From: Fistularia commersonii
Lineage: Eukaryota > Chordata > Actinopteri > Syngnathiformes > Fistulariidae
Direction of reading: 5' to 3'
DNA: 64,000 nt
Assembly (NCBI GenBank): GCA_037954325.1
Contig: JBBMNZ010000007.1
Span: 5,673,501-5,737,500 of the forward strand
This document shows positions 60,501-63,378 of this stretch, piece after piece. A program made the translations under genes and the position numbers. Below the pieces are notes generated by a model, which was not told the DNA's origin, did no database searches, and saw nothing but the letters and a program-made list of their open reading frames with translations. How positions within the stretch are numbered: the stretch's first letter is position 1; every line of letters begins with the position of its first letter.

Positions 60501-63378
60501 CCACTCCGAGGAATCCACCACCAACTTCCTCCTGTCAAAATAGCACCGTCGTCCACTTCTTCCTTCTTGTATGCCCGTATAAGGTCAGGTCGCCTGGACA
60601 TTAAGAGAACATAGATCCGAGCATACCATCAGAACTTCCGTTCGACCAAAAATGGGTACTCCGTGTCCACGTTCTTCAGACCGGTAATGTTCTCCATTTT
60701 CCCCCACAGCAATGGTTCGGCTACCTCAGAAGACCTGTTCTGGAAGCTGAGTGCTCTGCAGATGTTTGTGGTCGACCTTCATTGGCCGGAACCCGAGTTT
60801 GCCAAGCACCTGGAGCAGAGGCTCAAGCTCATGGCCAGCGACATGATGGAGGCCTGCGTCAAGAGGTTGGTGCCAACGTCATCTCGTCCTGCCTCCAACC
60901 GGCAGGAGCTAGCCTCGAGCTACTTCAGGAAAGTGAGCCACAATCTACAGTACCGCTGCACAATTAGCCTTGACCTACCTCTCGGGAGTCGGCCTCAAGC
61001 TACTTCTAGATAGTCATCCTCAAGCTACTCCCAGATAGTTCCCCTTAAGCTACTTCTAGATAGCTAGCCTCAAGTTACTTCCAGATAGCCATCCTCGAGG
61101 TACTCCAAGATCATCAGCCTTGAGCAACTTCTATATAGTTGACTCCAAGCTACATCTAGATAGTTTGTCTCAAGATATTTCTAGATAATTGGTCTTGAAC
61201 CTCTTCTAGACACTTAGCCTTGAGCACAGTTGGCTTTGAGCTTCATCCAGACAGTTAGCCTCATGCTACAGTACCTCTAGAAGATTAGATTCAAGCTACT
61301 TCTAAACAGTTTGCCTCGACCTACCTCTTGACTGTTATCCTCAAGTTCTTTCTCGACAGTAAGCCTCAAGCTGACTCTAGATAGGTAGGCACAAACTACA
61401 GTGCCTAGGTAGACACAAACTACAGTGCCTCTTGACAGCTAGATTCAAGCTGCTTCTACACAGTTAGCCCCAAGCTTCTTCTTGGTAGTTAGCCTTAAGC
61501 TTATTCTAGACAGTCAGCCGTTAGCAACTTCAGCATAGTTAGCCTTGAGCTTCTTCCGAACAGTTAGTCTCAAGCTATAGTGCTTTCAGACAGTTAGGTA
61601 CAAGCCACGTCAAAACGGTTGTCCTCAAGTTACTTCTTGACAGTTAGCCTCAAGCTACTTCTAGACAGGTAGCCTCAGACTACTGTACCTTTAGACAATT
61701 AGGCCCAAGGTACTTCTAGACATTTAGCCCCTTGCGATATGCTCGAAATTGGGCCTGCATTTGTTAATCAAGAAGTGACCAACTGAGGATGTGCAAGGTT
61801 GTTCAGCTCTGTCTTGAAAGTGCTGCTGTTAGCAAGATTTTTTGGTATTTTGTTCAGCACCACCTCCACAACCACCCTCTCCCCGTCTCCTTCCCCAGAA
61901 CAAAGATGGCATTCGAGTCCAAGATGCAGAAAGCCGGCAGGTCAACGGACTTCCGGGTTCCACCATCTGTCTGCACCATGTTCAACTTGCTGATGGACGC
62001 CAGGAAGCAGTGCTCCAAACTCTGCGTGCTGGACACGGGCCAGGAGGTGAGCAATCTAGCTAACTTAGCCAAATTCATGAAATCACTTTTGCTGTTCTGA
62101 TGTTTTGCTAGCATAGCTTTGCCACATGGTTCGTATTGGCTACCCTTATTTTGTATTACATTACATGTACAATCTATCTTTGGTATCCACATTAGCAAAT
62201 CCCAACTTTTTAGCTAATTTAGCCCTATTCATGAAATCACTTTTGCTGTTCTGATATTTTGCTAGCTTAGCTTTGCCACATGGTTCGTATTTCCTGCTCC
62301 GATTTTTTCTTAATTAGCTTTGGCGCATACTCCACATTAGCTAAACCCAGCTTTTTAGCGAGGTGAGCCAAATTTGTGAAATCATTCTTGCTTTCGTGAT
62401 GTGTTGTTGATTTAGCTTTGCACCATGGTTCATATTGGCTACCCTTATTTTATATTACATTACATGTACAATCTATCTTTGGTGCATGCTCCACATCAGC
62501 AAATACCAACTTTTTAGCTAATGTAGCCCAATGTAGCCCAATTTGTGGAATCACCGTTGCTCTTTCTATATTTTGCTAACTTGGCTACTCCCGTACCCCA
62601 ATGGCTACTCTCATTTTTCACCAATTTAACTTTGGTGCAAGTTCCACATTAGCCGCTCTGATGATTAGCCCAATTACATTAGCTACGTGGAACCTTCTGT
62701 GAAGGTTCTCAGTCATTCTAGCTATTCTGATGTTTGGCTAGCTTAACTACATCATCTACAGTAGTGACCGTAGTGTTTAGCTAACAAACTCAGCCGCGTC
62801 GGCTCACCTTAGCCGCTCTTTTGTACTGAGGGATTAGCTTACGTGGATGAAATCGGGCTGCAGCACCCCGGGCTTACCGAGCGCCACGCGATGAGGGGTC
62901 TGACTATGCGTCAAAAAAAAAAAAAAAAAAAATTGCAACGTTGCGAACGCTCGCCTTGAAAACGTGAAAGCCGCCGTGCGTCACGAACAAGCACACGATC
63001 CAATAACAAAGTGAGCATCTCTAATGGCTGCCGTCCCGGCGTGTGGGCCGACCTTCACTCGGCTGCTGCGTGCCGCCGCCGCCGTCGTCTCGGCAGCCTT
63101 GAACGGCCCGCCAGCCTCTGATGGAGGCCGTTTTGATATCGAAGCAAAGGAAGAAAGAAGCAGAAAAGAAAGAAATCTACGCCCCACACGCGCTCAGGGA
63201 TGTGTTTTCAACTTTAAAAATCTAAGTTTCCAGTCAGTATTTTGCTTGGGCTTTTTTTCTGTGTAATTTTGAAAAACTGAACCCCCTTCTCTCCATGGTA
63301 TGTCGTCCGCCGCCACCACACCCATGTCCATCCGCCTCCTGCACGCCATTGTTTGAATCCCAGGCGGACAAACAATGG
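1310..63378 (+). CDS. cadps2: Calcium-dependent secretion activator 2 (CAPS2), spliced, 3'-incomplete
   Basis: CAPS proteins prime dense-core vesicles for Ca2+-dependent exocytosis by binding PI(4,5)P2 at the plasma membrane and helping assemble SNARE complexes. Twenty-three coding exons from 1310 to 62046, all with AG/GT borders, join without frame break into 1105 codons. A 15-nt candidate exon at 63364-63378 would add five. Order in the protein: acidic and Ser/Ala-rich N-terminus (1-90), conserved N-terminal region (about 90-365), C2 domain (about 370-490), PH domain (about 497-605), central CAPS region (about 620-860), and the start of the MHD1/MUN-like SNARE-binding region (about 865 onward). 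CADPS2 rather than CADPS is indicated by KRYFVLV, MQLEGY, CARYGVRG, NNFL and the GRE insert. The human protein has about 1300 residues, so some 190 lie beyond the window. No intronic single-exon gene was found. The start was chosen by the conserved MLDPSSSE beginning, with A at -3. Confidence 0.95.
3125..3665. repeat. Degenerate A-rich minisatellite (CCTGGAAAT/CTTGAAAA type)
   Basis: Words such as CCTGGAAAT, TTGAAAA and AAGTCACTTAA recur every 20-35 nt with many substitutions and indels. The array is old and irregular. The 103-codon frame inside it only translates the repeat. Confidence 0.7.
3890..4005 (-). mobile_element. tRNA-Ala-like SINE head / tRNA pseudogene
   Basis: The reverse complement of about 3931-4000 aligns along its length with vertebrate tRNA-Ala. 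It has a box A (TAGCTCAGTGGTAG), an anticodon arm CATGC/GTATG, and a degraded box B (GGATTCAATCC). The anticodon position reads CAC rather than the Ala TGC. Mismatches occur in the acceptor, D and T stems, so it should not be functional. The adjacent CCAAAGCAATTTACAG (3916-3931) resembles the CCAAAGCGACTTACA word common beside tRNA-derived repeats in fishes. This suggests a SINE on the minus strand. Confidence 0.6.
3980..5400 (-). pseudogene. Degraded non-LTR retrotransposon (LINE) reverse-transcriptase C-terminal region
   Basis: Reading the minus strand across several frames gives an ordered series of motifs that I recognise from a LINE polyprotein C-terminus found in fish and marine invertebrate genomes. 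They include WARVQLKPGKSRSVV near 5250, VRWMQC...AMEQLLSW near 4520, TPLQPDMILYF and VPWEERLSQE near 4110-4200, and GWRATLFPFEVGSRGF near 4040-4080. Frame shifts and stops interrupt it, so it is inactive. The upper boundary is uncertain and may reach about 5640. I do not assign the clade. The tRNA-like sequence abuts its 3' side. Confidence 0.65.
6355..7000. repeat. Minisatellite, unit about 45-50 bp (GAGCCAACAGGAAGTCACC type)
   Basis: Degenerate copies of GAGCCAACAGGAAGTC, CCTGAGGGTTGGCAGGAAG and TCAGCCTGGAAT alternate at about 45-50 bp spacing. The array sits in intron 1. Each unit contains AGGAAGT, an ETS-like core, so the array carries more than a dozen. Confidence 0.8.
7405..7765. repeat. 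Minisatellite of ACAGGAAGTCCACTAT units
   Basis: Tandem degenerate units of about 20-40 bp are built from ACACAGGAAGTCCACTAT and CTGTGAGACAGGAAG. It shares the AGGAAGT core with the 6.4-7.0 kb array but not the rest of the unit, so the two arrays may be related or may have converged. Confidence 0.8.
8706..8850 (+). mobile_element. V-SINE-like tRNA-derived SINE fragment
   Basis: The segment has a tRNA-like head (GGGGCAGCGTGGCTC, box-B-like GGTTCGATTCCC at 8736-8747). It is followed by GTCGAAGTGT and TTGAGCAAGACACTGAACCCC, the central conserved block of the vertebrate V-SINE superfamily known from fishes. It is truncated on the 3' side. Family naming is from memory of the consensus. Confidence 0.6.
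9290..9865. repeat. Minisatellite (CACATGGGTTCTATCCTTGGTGT type)
   Basis: Recurring modules GGTTCTATCCTTGGTGTCACATG, CTGCTGTAACCAGGGTT and GGAACTGTCACTTGGG are arranged irregularly. Several units are nearly identical (9426-9480), indicating recent local expansion. Confidence 0.8.
10105..10770. repeat. Minisatellite (ACATCAAAGAGACAACAAGCGA type)
   Basis: Units of about 20-24 bp of the form GCGAACATCAAAGAGACAACAA are most regular at 10260-10580 and decay at both sides. The 106-codon frame within it is a repeat translation. Confidence 0.8.
11623..11884. mobile_element. MITE with about 40-bp terminal inverted repeats
   Basis: The left end (from ATCGTCACCCTCTTAAAA at 11626) is matched in inverse at the right end (TTTTAAGAGGGTGACGAT ending at 11882). 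The similarity extends about 40 bp with two or three mismatches and one indel. The termini are flanked by ATAT on both sides, a possible 4-bp target duplication. About 180 bp of internal A/T-rich sequence has no coding capacity, so this looks like a non-autonomous DNA transposon. The superfamily is not assigned. Confidence 0.7.
12195..12308 (+). CDS. cadps2: cadps2 exon 2 (residues 120-157)
   Basis: The exon encodes VNKQQLQAVKERFLSFLNG followed by ETQIIADEAFCNAVKSYYE, matching the conserved CAPS N-terminal region. AFCNAV is the CADPS2-type spelling. It is phase 0 at both ends, with acceptor CTCCTCAG and donor GTGGGA. Confidence 0.95.
12815..13140. repeat. Minisatellite (CATCCAATCCCACCTCCATC type)
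   Basis: Pyrimidine-rich degenerate units of about 16-20 bp (TCCATCCAATCCCAC, CCATCTGATCC) run through this stretch. Confidence 0.75.
16180..16800. repeat. Minisatellite (GGTCACTGGCCCCACAGGTGA type)
   Basis: Units of about 20-21 bp with GAGGTCACTG(A/G)CCCCACAG repeat some 25-30 times. Block-level repetition of several units is visible: the ACTGCATACCTGAAGTCACTGG block occurs at about 16355 and 16650. Higher-order copying has therefore occurred. Confidence 0.85.
17440..18300 (-). pseudogene. L2-type LINE relic, reverse transcriptase with large internal deletion
   Basis: The minus strand carries ALTPITMKCFERVVLAHI near 18110-18150, as in fish L2/CR1-group reverse transcriptases. It then jumps directly to GCVLRPLLYTLFTDD near 18010 and to NNLTLNTDKTKEMIVDMR near 17840-17880. 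The palm block with the catalytic FADD is missing. The 3' untranslated tail near 17455-17520 has the TTTCATTGCACAGGG word. The element is dead. Confidence 0.8.
18469..18801 (+). CDS. cadps2: cadps2 exon 3 (residues 158-268)
   Basis: This is the longest internal coding exon in the window (333 nt, phase 0-0). It encodes RMVQSGGCSANDFREVFKKN, RSLPEIDGLSKETVLSSWIA, YRGEEDP, SELILSKEQLYEMFQQILGI and LLYNACQ, all strongly conserved in CAPS. SANDFREVFKKNI and the WIAKYDAIY spelling are CADPS2-like. The segment DPRRSAQRSHLG is the variable stretch. The first residue is Gly where the mammalian protein has Val. Confidence 0.96.
18802..19661 (+). other. cadps2: Intron 3 (860 nt)
   Basis: No gene is present. 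The intron contains a (CA)18-19 tract at 19149-19185 and two short GTGATTGGC/AGCCAATCA-type words near 18916 and 19366. The rest is unique-looking. Confidence 0.85.
19662..19742 (+). CDS. cadps2: cadps2 exon 4 (residues 269-295)
   Basis: The 81-nt exon encodes LDNVDEQAAQIRRELDGRLQ and EAENIAR, matching the family's coiled-coil-prone segment. It is phase 0-0, with acceptor CTTTCTTTCAG and donor GTGAGG. Confidence 0.95.
20255..20485 (+). CDS. cadps2: cadps2 exon 5 (residues 296-372)
   Basis: The exon encodes ELRSSVNLLMANLESLPVS and LKRSSLNSSFLDM, then SKSDVALTFALE entering the C2 domain. Family members have KERKFPKF at the exon start, where this gene has the divergent ESRHPEMVS. The in-frame donor is the non-consensus GTTGGG at 20486. 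The better-looking GTAATT at 20530 would shift the frame and leave an intron of only 31 nt. Confidence 0.92.
20486..20560 (+). other. cadps2: Intron 5, 75 nt
   Basis: The very short intron (75 nt) has a weak donor (GTTGGG) and a good acceptor (CTTCCTCCTCTCCCCAAG). If retained it reads 15 codons and then meets TAA at 20531. Confidence 0.85.
20561..20682 (+). CDS. cadps2: cadps2 exon 6 (residues 373-413, C2 domain)
   Basis: The exon encodes IVIVEVQGLKSVAPNRIVYC and TMEVEGAEKLQTDQAEA, the first strands of the C2 domain. SVAPN is CADPS2-type (SLAPN in CADPS). The exon ends two bases into a Gln codon that exon 7 completes. Confidence 0.95.
20791..20844 (+). other. Long perfect inverted repeat (RNA hairpin candidate) in intron 6
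   Basis: The 18-bp arm at 20796-20813 is the exact reverse complement of 20822-20839, separated by an 8-nt loop. Pairing extends three to four base pairs further with wobble. It begins about 110 nt after the exon-6 donor. In the transcript it would fold into a G/C-rich stem of about 22 bp. Confidence 0.75.
20940..21935. repeat. Minisatellite / low-complexity (CTATACACCCCC)n array
   Basis: About 1 kb of degenerate TCTATACACACTCTATACACCCC units is strongly C-rich on the plus strand. The 198-codon frame across it is only repeat translation. Confidence 0.85.
22475..22510 (+). repeat. (TG)18 immediately before exon 7
   Basis: A perfect TG dinucleotide run ends 16 nt before the exon-7 start. It replaces much of the usual pyrimidine tract and may bind UG-repeat splicing factors. 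It is complementary to the CA run after exon 7. Confidence 0.95.
22527..22638 (+). CDS. cadps2: cadps2 exon 7 (residues 413-450, C2 domain)
   Basis: The exon encodes WGTQGDFTTNHPLPSVKVKL and FTESTGVLALEDKELGR, the C2 core. Its 112 nt are not a multiple of three, so skipping would break the frame. The acceptor is CCTCCAG, and the donor GTGAGT is followed by (AC)20. Confidence 0.95.
22657..22696 (+). repeat. (AC)20 immediately after exon 7
   Basis: A perfect AC dinucleotide run starts 18 nt after the exon-7 end. It is the reverse complement of the TG run upstream of the exon. Confidence 0.95.
23045..23184 (+). CDS. cadps2: cadps2 exon 8 (residues 451-497, end of C2)
   Basis: The exon encodes VVLNPTPNGPKQAEFHRMSV and ends with LAVRMDKPPNMKHSG, the conserved link between the C2 and PH domains. 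It ends two bases into Gly, and the donor is GTGAGT. Confidence 0.95.
23575..24520 (-). pseudogene. L2-type LINE 3' end relic, same family as at 17.4-18.3 kb
   Basis: The minus strand has LTLNMDKTKEMVVDVRR near 24430-24470, as in the first relic, followed by diverged 3' coding and untranslated sequence. It ends in a typical LINE tail near 23578-23640 (TTTCATTGGACAGGG, then CAATAAAACTTTG). The shared segment GTCGGGTAGAACGAGTTCTT (23971-23990, also near 17733) shows that the two copies are one family in the same orientation. Confidence 0.8.
24670..24885 (-). pseudogene. hAT-type transposase N-terminal relic (Charlie8/GTF2IRD2-like)
   Basis: The minus strand encodes ALPKKGNAERHFRTVHKSCE in one frame and FPSKSEPRMRKLKELKSQL in a neighbouring frame. 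In hAT transposases related to the domesticated GTF2IRD2 C-terminus, the BED-like LPKKGNxxRHFxTVH block is followed by FPxKSELRxRKVKELKSxL. A frame shift lies between the two, and the rest of the transposase is absent. Confidence 0.65.
25865..27300 (+). pseudogene. RTE-type LINE relic (endonuclease and reverse transcriptase)
   Basis: In order along the plus strand and across frames: RELVDRMQRRKGEIL-like and IGADFSGHI (endonuclease domain), then EVRRALKRMKSGKAVDTDDL and PVEVWKCLGEAAVEFL (about 26575-26690), MPKKSTANAVFALRMLVEKY (about 26857), GLHQGSALRSF and WTMMFADDIL with the catalytic ADD. These match RTE-group elements common in teleosts. Many frame shifts and stops make it non-functional, and the 3' end is lost. 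Confidence 0.8.
27519..28335. repeat. CACA-rich minisatellite (ACACTGTGGACTTGTGTGACC units)
   Basis: (CA)n blocks alternate with ACACACTGTGGACTTGTGTGAC and CCACAANCAGACAC modules every 80-130 bp. Frames on either strand give only Thr/His or Cys/Val repeats. Confidence 0.85.
29824..29901 (+). repeat. (CA)n tract before exon 9
   Basis: About 78 nt of CA repeat with one AA interruption ends 30 nt before exon 9. It is complementary to the GT tract after the exon. Confidence 0.95.
29932..29998 (+). CDS. cadps2: cadps2 exon 9 (residues 497-519, start of PH domain)
   Basis: The 67-nt exon encodes YLHAVGQRVWKRWKKRYFVL followed by VQ. This is the basic beta1-beta2 region of the PH domain that in CAPS binds acidic phospholipid. 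KRYF is the CADPS2 spelling. The acceptor is CTGTCTTGCAG and the donor GTGAGC. Confidence 0.96.
30162..30200 (+). repeat. (GT)n tract between exons 9 and 10
   Basis: A 39-nt GT run in the 233-nt intron 9 is followed by a C-rich stretch and the exon-10 acceptor. It is complementary to the CA runs before exon 9 and in intron 10. Confidence 0.95.
30232..30340 (+). CDS. cadps2: cadps2 exon 10 (residues 520-555, PH domain)
   Basis: The exon encodes [20 protein letters not shown] and LMQLEGYTVDYCDPQP, with the CADPS2-type MQLEGY. It ends one base into Gly, with donor GTACAC leading straight into a CA repeat. Confidence 0.96.
30341..30412 (+). other. cadps2: Intron 10, 72 nt, mostly (CA)n, stop-free in frame
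   Basis: The intron is exactly 72 nt. It opens with GT(AC)n to about 30378 and ends in a C/T-rich acceptor (CTTCTGCCCCCAG). Translated in the frame of exons 10 and 11 it contains no stop, so retention would insert 24 residues (a Thr-His run, then CLDLTWPLLPPG) into the PH domain. The open frame is continuous from 30232 to 30675. Confidence 0.9.
30413..30613 (+). CDS. cadps2: cadps2 exon 11 (residues 556-622, end of PH domain)
   Basis: The exon encodes LQGGRVFFNAVREGDLVTFA and LLWVQAIYRATGQAYKP, the C-terminal PH strands and helix. It is followed by a Pro/Ala/Arg-rich linker that differs strongly from other CAPS proteins. CEEESDRLL replaces the usual SDDEQDRIL. The donor is GTAGGT after ATC A. 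Confidence 0.93.
30675..31400. repeat. Minisatellite (GTTAGCTAGCCTCATATTAGTTAG type, unit about 75 bp)
   Basis: About nine units of roughly 70-80 bp contain GTTAGCTAGCCTCATATTAG, TAGTAACATTCGTTAGCTGA and TGTAATTGGTTAGCTTGTTT. The array starts about 60 nt after the exon-11 donor. Confidence 0.85.
34625..35325. repeat. Minisatellite (TTTCACATCAAAGAAACTTTGA type)
   Basis: Degenerate units of about 25-45 bp are built from CACATCAAAGAAACTT and AACTGTGATTTCACATCA. Confidence 0.8.
35815..36225. repeat. A/T-rich minisatellite (AATAACTGATTTATTAC type)
   Basis: Units of about 30-35 bp with TAATACACTGATAACTGATTTATTAC end about 370 nt before exon 12. A similar motif in the opposite orientation (TAATAAATCAGTTATTAGTGTATTA) fills part of intron 12 beyond the exon. 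Confidence 0.75.
36594..36730 (+). CDS. cadps2: cadps2 exon 12 (residues 623-668)
   Basis: The exon encodes SLDPSQRRGVEELISAAPSR then FDHAALFALLQ and HRMNDSFSCL. It occupies the position of the family segment YADR..KHGMDEFIS..P...DHA..F...Q..TLDHRLNDSYSCL. The flanking phases fit exactly (phase 1 in, phase 0 out), but the first half is unusually divergent. The donor is GTAAGC. Confidence 0.9.
37070..37570. repeat. A/T-rich minisatellite (TGTAATAAATCAGTTATTAGTGTATTA type)
   Basis: Units of about 30-35 bp recur. The core AATCAGTTATTAGTGTATTAAT is the reverse complement of the array core at 35.8-36.2 kb. The two arrays therefore flank exon 12 as inverted relatives. Confidence 0.7.
39185..40110. 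repeat. Minisatellite (ACACAGTAATACAGTGAGTAGTA type)
   Basis: More than 30 degenerate units of about 20-28 bp combine TAATACAGTGAGTA with GTAACACAGTA. On the minus strand this reads as Tyr/Leu/Thr-rich low-complexity frames. Confidence 0.85.
42998..43185 (+). CDS. cadps2: cadps2 exon 13 (residues 669-731)
   Basis: The exon encodes GWFSPGQVFVLDEYCARYGV, RGCHRHLSYLGNLMEFSEKQ and YAFCASHVHGN, nearly invariant in CAPS. CARYGVRG is CADPS2-type (CARNG in CADPS). The donor GTGTGT is the start of a short TG run. Confidence 0.96.
43255..44110 (+). repeat. (TTCC)n-type polypyrimidine array
   Basis: About 850 nt is almost entirely C and T on the coding strand. It starts with a perfect (TTCC)10 run (about 43257-43297), and later blocks such as CTTTCTATCTTCCTTCCTCC are duplicated near 43675 and 43852. 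Confidence 0.9.
45115..45990 (+). repeat. Polypyrimidine minisatellite (CCTGCTTCCTTTCCTTCTCG type)
   Basis: Units of about 25-40 nt (GCTTCCTTTCCTTCTCGCTTCC, TTTGCCTCCTTCC) recur with longer duplicated blocks (45680-45760 and 45790-45860 are nearly identical). Frames on both strands are repeat translations. Confidence 0.9.
47096..47197 (+). CDS. cadps2: cadps2 exon 14 (residues 731-765)
   Basis: The exon encodes PDGMGTVTVEEKERFEAVRK and LLLENQITHF, conserved in CAPS. It is phase 2 in (completing Arg) and phase 2 out. The acceptor GCGCAG has a poor pyrimidine tract, and the donor is GTCAGT. Confidence 0.95.
47905..48012 (-). mobile_element. Possible LINE 3' tail fragment
   Basis: The minus strand contains GAAATTTCCCCACGAGGGAT followed by TAATAAAGTG. 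This resembles the hairpin-plus-AATAAAGT 3' end common in teleost LINEs. The fragment is very short and family assignment is not possible. Confidence 0.4.
49068..50232 (+). mobile_element. pogo-like DNA transposon copy, internally deleted
   Basis: The left end is CCGTATTTTTCGGACTATAA with following TGCGACTT and TATAAGTC words. The right end near 50140-50232 shows the decayed complementary pattern (TGCAACTTCTAATCCAGT, TTATGCATTTTTTGGCTGG). These match a terminal sequence that is very common in teleost genomes. It carries a relic transposase N-terminus. Insertion within the minisatellite shows that the array is older than the insertion. Confidence 0.7.
49285..49720 (+). pseudogene. pogo-like transposase N-terminal relic (CENP-B-type HTH)
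   Basis: The frame reads KYAAENANRAAERKFGV and KKLVRDWQKAKDTAM (psq/HTH part), then AQVVAKAMNINDF, SWCYRGMLRNRLSIRARTLM (CENPB-type DNA-binding part). Between them the reading frame shifts: RVHKWVLEQRAAG is found in a different frame near 49455-49490. The DDE catalytic domain is absent. Confidence 0.7.
50509..50572 (+). CDS. cadps2: cadps2 exon 15 (residues 765-786)
   Basis: The 64-nt exon encodes YCFPFGRPDGALKATLSLQE and R, matching the family's YCFPFGRPEGALKATLSL block. The acceptor is CTTTCCTCCACTGCAG and the donor GTGAGG, followed by a TG array. Confidence 0.96.
50573..50808 (+). repeat. cadps2: Intron 15 (236 nt), two (TG)n arrays and a 58-bp duplication
   Basis: (TG)n runs at about 50584-50664 and 50778-50805 enclose two nearly identical copies of GATAGCAGCTCTGTGTG...ATGACCATTG(A/G)TAATGGTGTTT. 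The intron is therefore almost entirely repeat. Confidence 0.9.
50809..50932 (+). CDS. cadps2: cadps2 exon 16 (residues 787-827)
   Basis: The exon encodes VLMKDITTPLPADEMKKLVQ and ACLEKAAQINYNQLLEFAQ. It matches the CADPS2 segment with CLEKAALINY. It ends one base into Val, with donor GTACGA. Confidence 0.96.
50933..51128 (+). repeat. cadps2: Intron 16 (196 nt) with a (TG)n array
   Basis: The first half repeats GACCTTTGGATGACC-like words. The second half is (TG)n from 51031 to the acceptor (TTTACCAG), leaving no ordinary pyrimidine tract. Confidence 0.85.
51129..51229 (+). CDS. cadps2: cadps2 exon 17 (residues 828-861)
   Basis: The exon encodes DLQGSPEQQLDHVTHVAELC and IDVLQQNEEHHAE. The second half is invariant in the family, and the first half is a variable linker. 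It ends at a codon boundary with donor GTGCCT. Confidence 0.93.
51230..52275 (+). repeat. Polypyrimidine minisatellite in intron 17 (CTCCTTCCCTTGCCTCC type)
   Basis: About 1 kb of degenerate CTCCTTCCCTTGCCTCCT units with CATCTCC and GTCACCTTGTC inserts begins directly at the exon-17 donor. Several frames of 170-240 codons are translations of the repeat. Confidence 0.9.
52276..52973 (+). other. cadps2: 3' part of intron 17, unique-looking
   Basis: G/C-rich non-repetitive sequence includes ATCATTTCATTAACGCCGTC and GCGGCTGATTAGCATC (52490-52560), then a T-rich run at 52760. It leads into the microexon acceptor at CTCCTGCAG. No coding frame was recognised. Confidence 0.6.
52974..52982 (+). CDS. 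cadps2: cadps2 exon 18, 9-nt microexon (residues 862-864, GRE)
   Basis: GGACGGGAG between CTCCTGCAG and GTAAGA encodes Gly-Arg-Glu. Exon 17 ends HHAE and exon 19 begins AFSWW. CADPS2 proteins read HHAEGREAFAWW at this junction, so the three residues are exactly those expected. The microexon sits between two introns of 1744 and 1397 nt. It is phase 0, so inclusion or skipping keeps the frame. Confidence 0.88.
53090..53940 (+). repeat. Polypyrimidine minisatellite in intron 18 (CCTTGTCTCCTCCTCCTTCC type)
   Basis: Nearly all C and T on the coding strand, with units CCTCCTTGTCTCCTC and CACTCCTCCTT. It starts about 110 nt after the microexon donor. The long frames on both strands are not genes. 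Confidence 0.9.
54380..54536 (+). CDS. cadps2: cadps2 exon 19 (residues 865-916, start of MHD1)
   Basis: The exon encodes AFSWWPELMAEHAEIFLGLF and DSWSAFPLFQLLNNFLLTD, the start of the Munc13-homology (MHD1) region involved in syntaxin/SNARE interaction. NNFL is CADPS2-type (NDFL in CADPS). The donor is GTGAGT. Confidence 0.96.
54590..55845 (+). repeat. 39-bp minisatellite in intron 19, open on both strands
   Basis: The core, about 54879-55320, has about eleven near-identical 39-bp units containing CACCTTGTCTCCTTCCCTTG and CCTCCTTCCCCTTATT. A flanking block with CATCTCCTCTCCTCGTCCCC occurs at about 54839 and again about 512 bp later, showing higher-order duplication. Because 39 is 13 codons, frames stay open: 411 codons on plus and 341 on minus, each a 13-residue repeat. 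Confidence 0.95.
56403..56544 (+). CDS. cadps2: cadps2 exon 20 (residues 917-964, MHD1)
   Basis: The exon encodes HLYNGTFHQHLQGLFLPLVV, RYIDLMESSIAQSIHRGFLQ and ETWQPV, matching the invariant VVRY(V/I)DLMESSIAQSIHRGF block. It is phase 1 in and phase 2 out. The acceptor CCCCGTACAG is pyrimidine-poor. Confidence 0.96.
56560..57375. repeat. Minisatellite (GATGGATGAATGGGTGAATTGATTGACA) with (GATA)20
   Basis: Units of about 36-50 bp carry GGTGAATTGATTGACAGATGGATG, with a near-perfect (GATA)n run at about 56739-56817. The minus-strand 287-codon frame (Ser/Ile/His/Pro) only translates it. Confidence 0.9.
58081..58200 (+). CDS. cadps2: cadps2 exon 21 (residues 964-1004)
   Basis: The exon encodes SLTNNLAGVPLPKVPGLPLT and LPQMPSFSAPAWMGTPSDN, the Pro/Leu-rich linker characteristic of CAPS. 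It is phase 2 at both ends, with an acceptor after a long C run (ACCCGGGCAG) and donor GTAGGT. Confidence 0.93.
58201..60709 (+). other. cadps2: Intron 21 (2.5 kb)
   Basis: The intron contains the TAGCATAGCTATT array (58.79-59.56 kb). The rest (58.2-58.78, 59.57-60.7 kb) is G/C-rich unique-looking sequence with poly-C and poly-G runs near 60030 and 60151. No gene was recognised. Confidence 0.85.
58785..59560. repeat. Minisatellite (CGTAGCATAGCTATTGCAT type), with inverted units
   Basis: Units of about 22 bp (TCGTAGCATAGCTATTGCATCG) form the right two thirds. The left third uses GTGTAACATAGCTATTACACAG. Around 58969-59004 units occur in the opposite orientation (TAGCTATGTTACAGCTGTGTAA), so the array contains inverted repeats. 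Confidence 0.9.
60710..60865 (+). CDS. cadps2: cadps2 exon 22 (residues 1004-1056, MHD1)
   Basis: The exon encodes NGSATSEDLFWKLSALQMFV, VDLHWPEPEFAKHLEQRLKL and MASDMMEACVK, all family-conserved. LQMFV is CADPS2-type. It is phase 2 at both ends, with acceptor CCCCCACAG and a weak donor GTTGGT. Confidence 0.96.
60960..61735. repeat. Minisatellite in intron 22 (AGCCTCAAGCTACTTCTAGATAGTT type)
   Basis: About 25-30 units of 25-30 bp with TTAGCCTCAAGCTACTTCTAGACAG fill most of the 1033-nt intron. Confidence 0.9.
61899..62046 (+). CDS. cadps2: cadps2 exon 23 (residues 1056-1105)
   Basis: The exon encodes TKMAFESKMQKAGRSTDFRV, PPSVCTMFNLLMDARKQCSK and LCVLDTGQE, matching the CAPS segment before QYHSKID. 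It is phase 2 in and phase 0 out, with acceptor CCTTCCCCAG and donor GTGAGC. Confidence 0.96.
62047..63363 (+). other. cadps2: Intron 23 (or its first part)
   Basis: The intron starts with four tandem copies of an approximately 155-bp segment. G/C-rich unique-looking sequence with a poly-A run near 62916 follows. No exon encoding the expected QYHSKID continuation was found before the window end. Confidence 0.7.
62066..62680. repeat. Four tandem copies of a roughly 155-bp unit
   Basis: The word series GAAATCACTTTTGCTGTTCTG, TAGCTTTGCCACATGGTTCG, TTACATTACATGTACAATCT and CCACATTAGCAAATCCCAAC recurs at starts near 62066, 62221, 62364 and 62528. The first and third copies are most alike. Confidence 0.85.
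63364..63378 (+). CDS. cadps2: Candidate cadps2 15-nt microexon (ADKQW)
   Basis: GCGGACAAACAATGG lies between TGAATCCCAG and a consensus donor GTAAGT. In phase 0 after GQE it would encode Ala-Asp-Lys-Gln-Trp. From memory, some CAPS isoforms carry MAKMW at exactly this place (GQE-MAKMW-RQYHSKID), so length, phase and the K.W pattern agree. The acceptor tract is only moderate, and the following exon is outside the window, so this is a supported proposal rather than a certainty. Confidence 0.55.
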
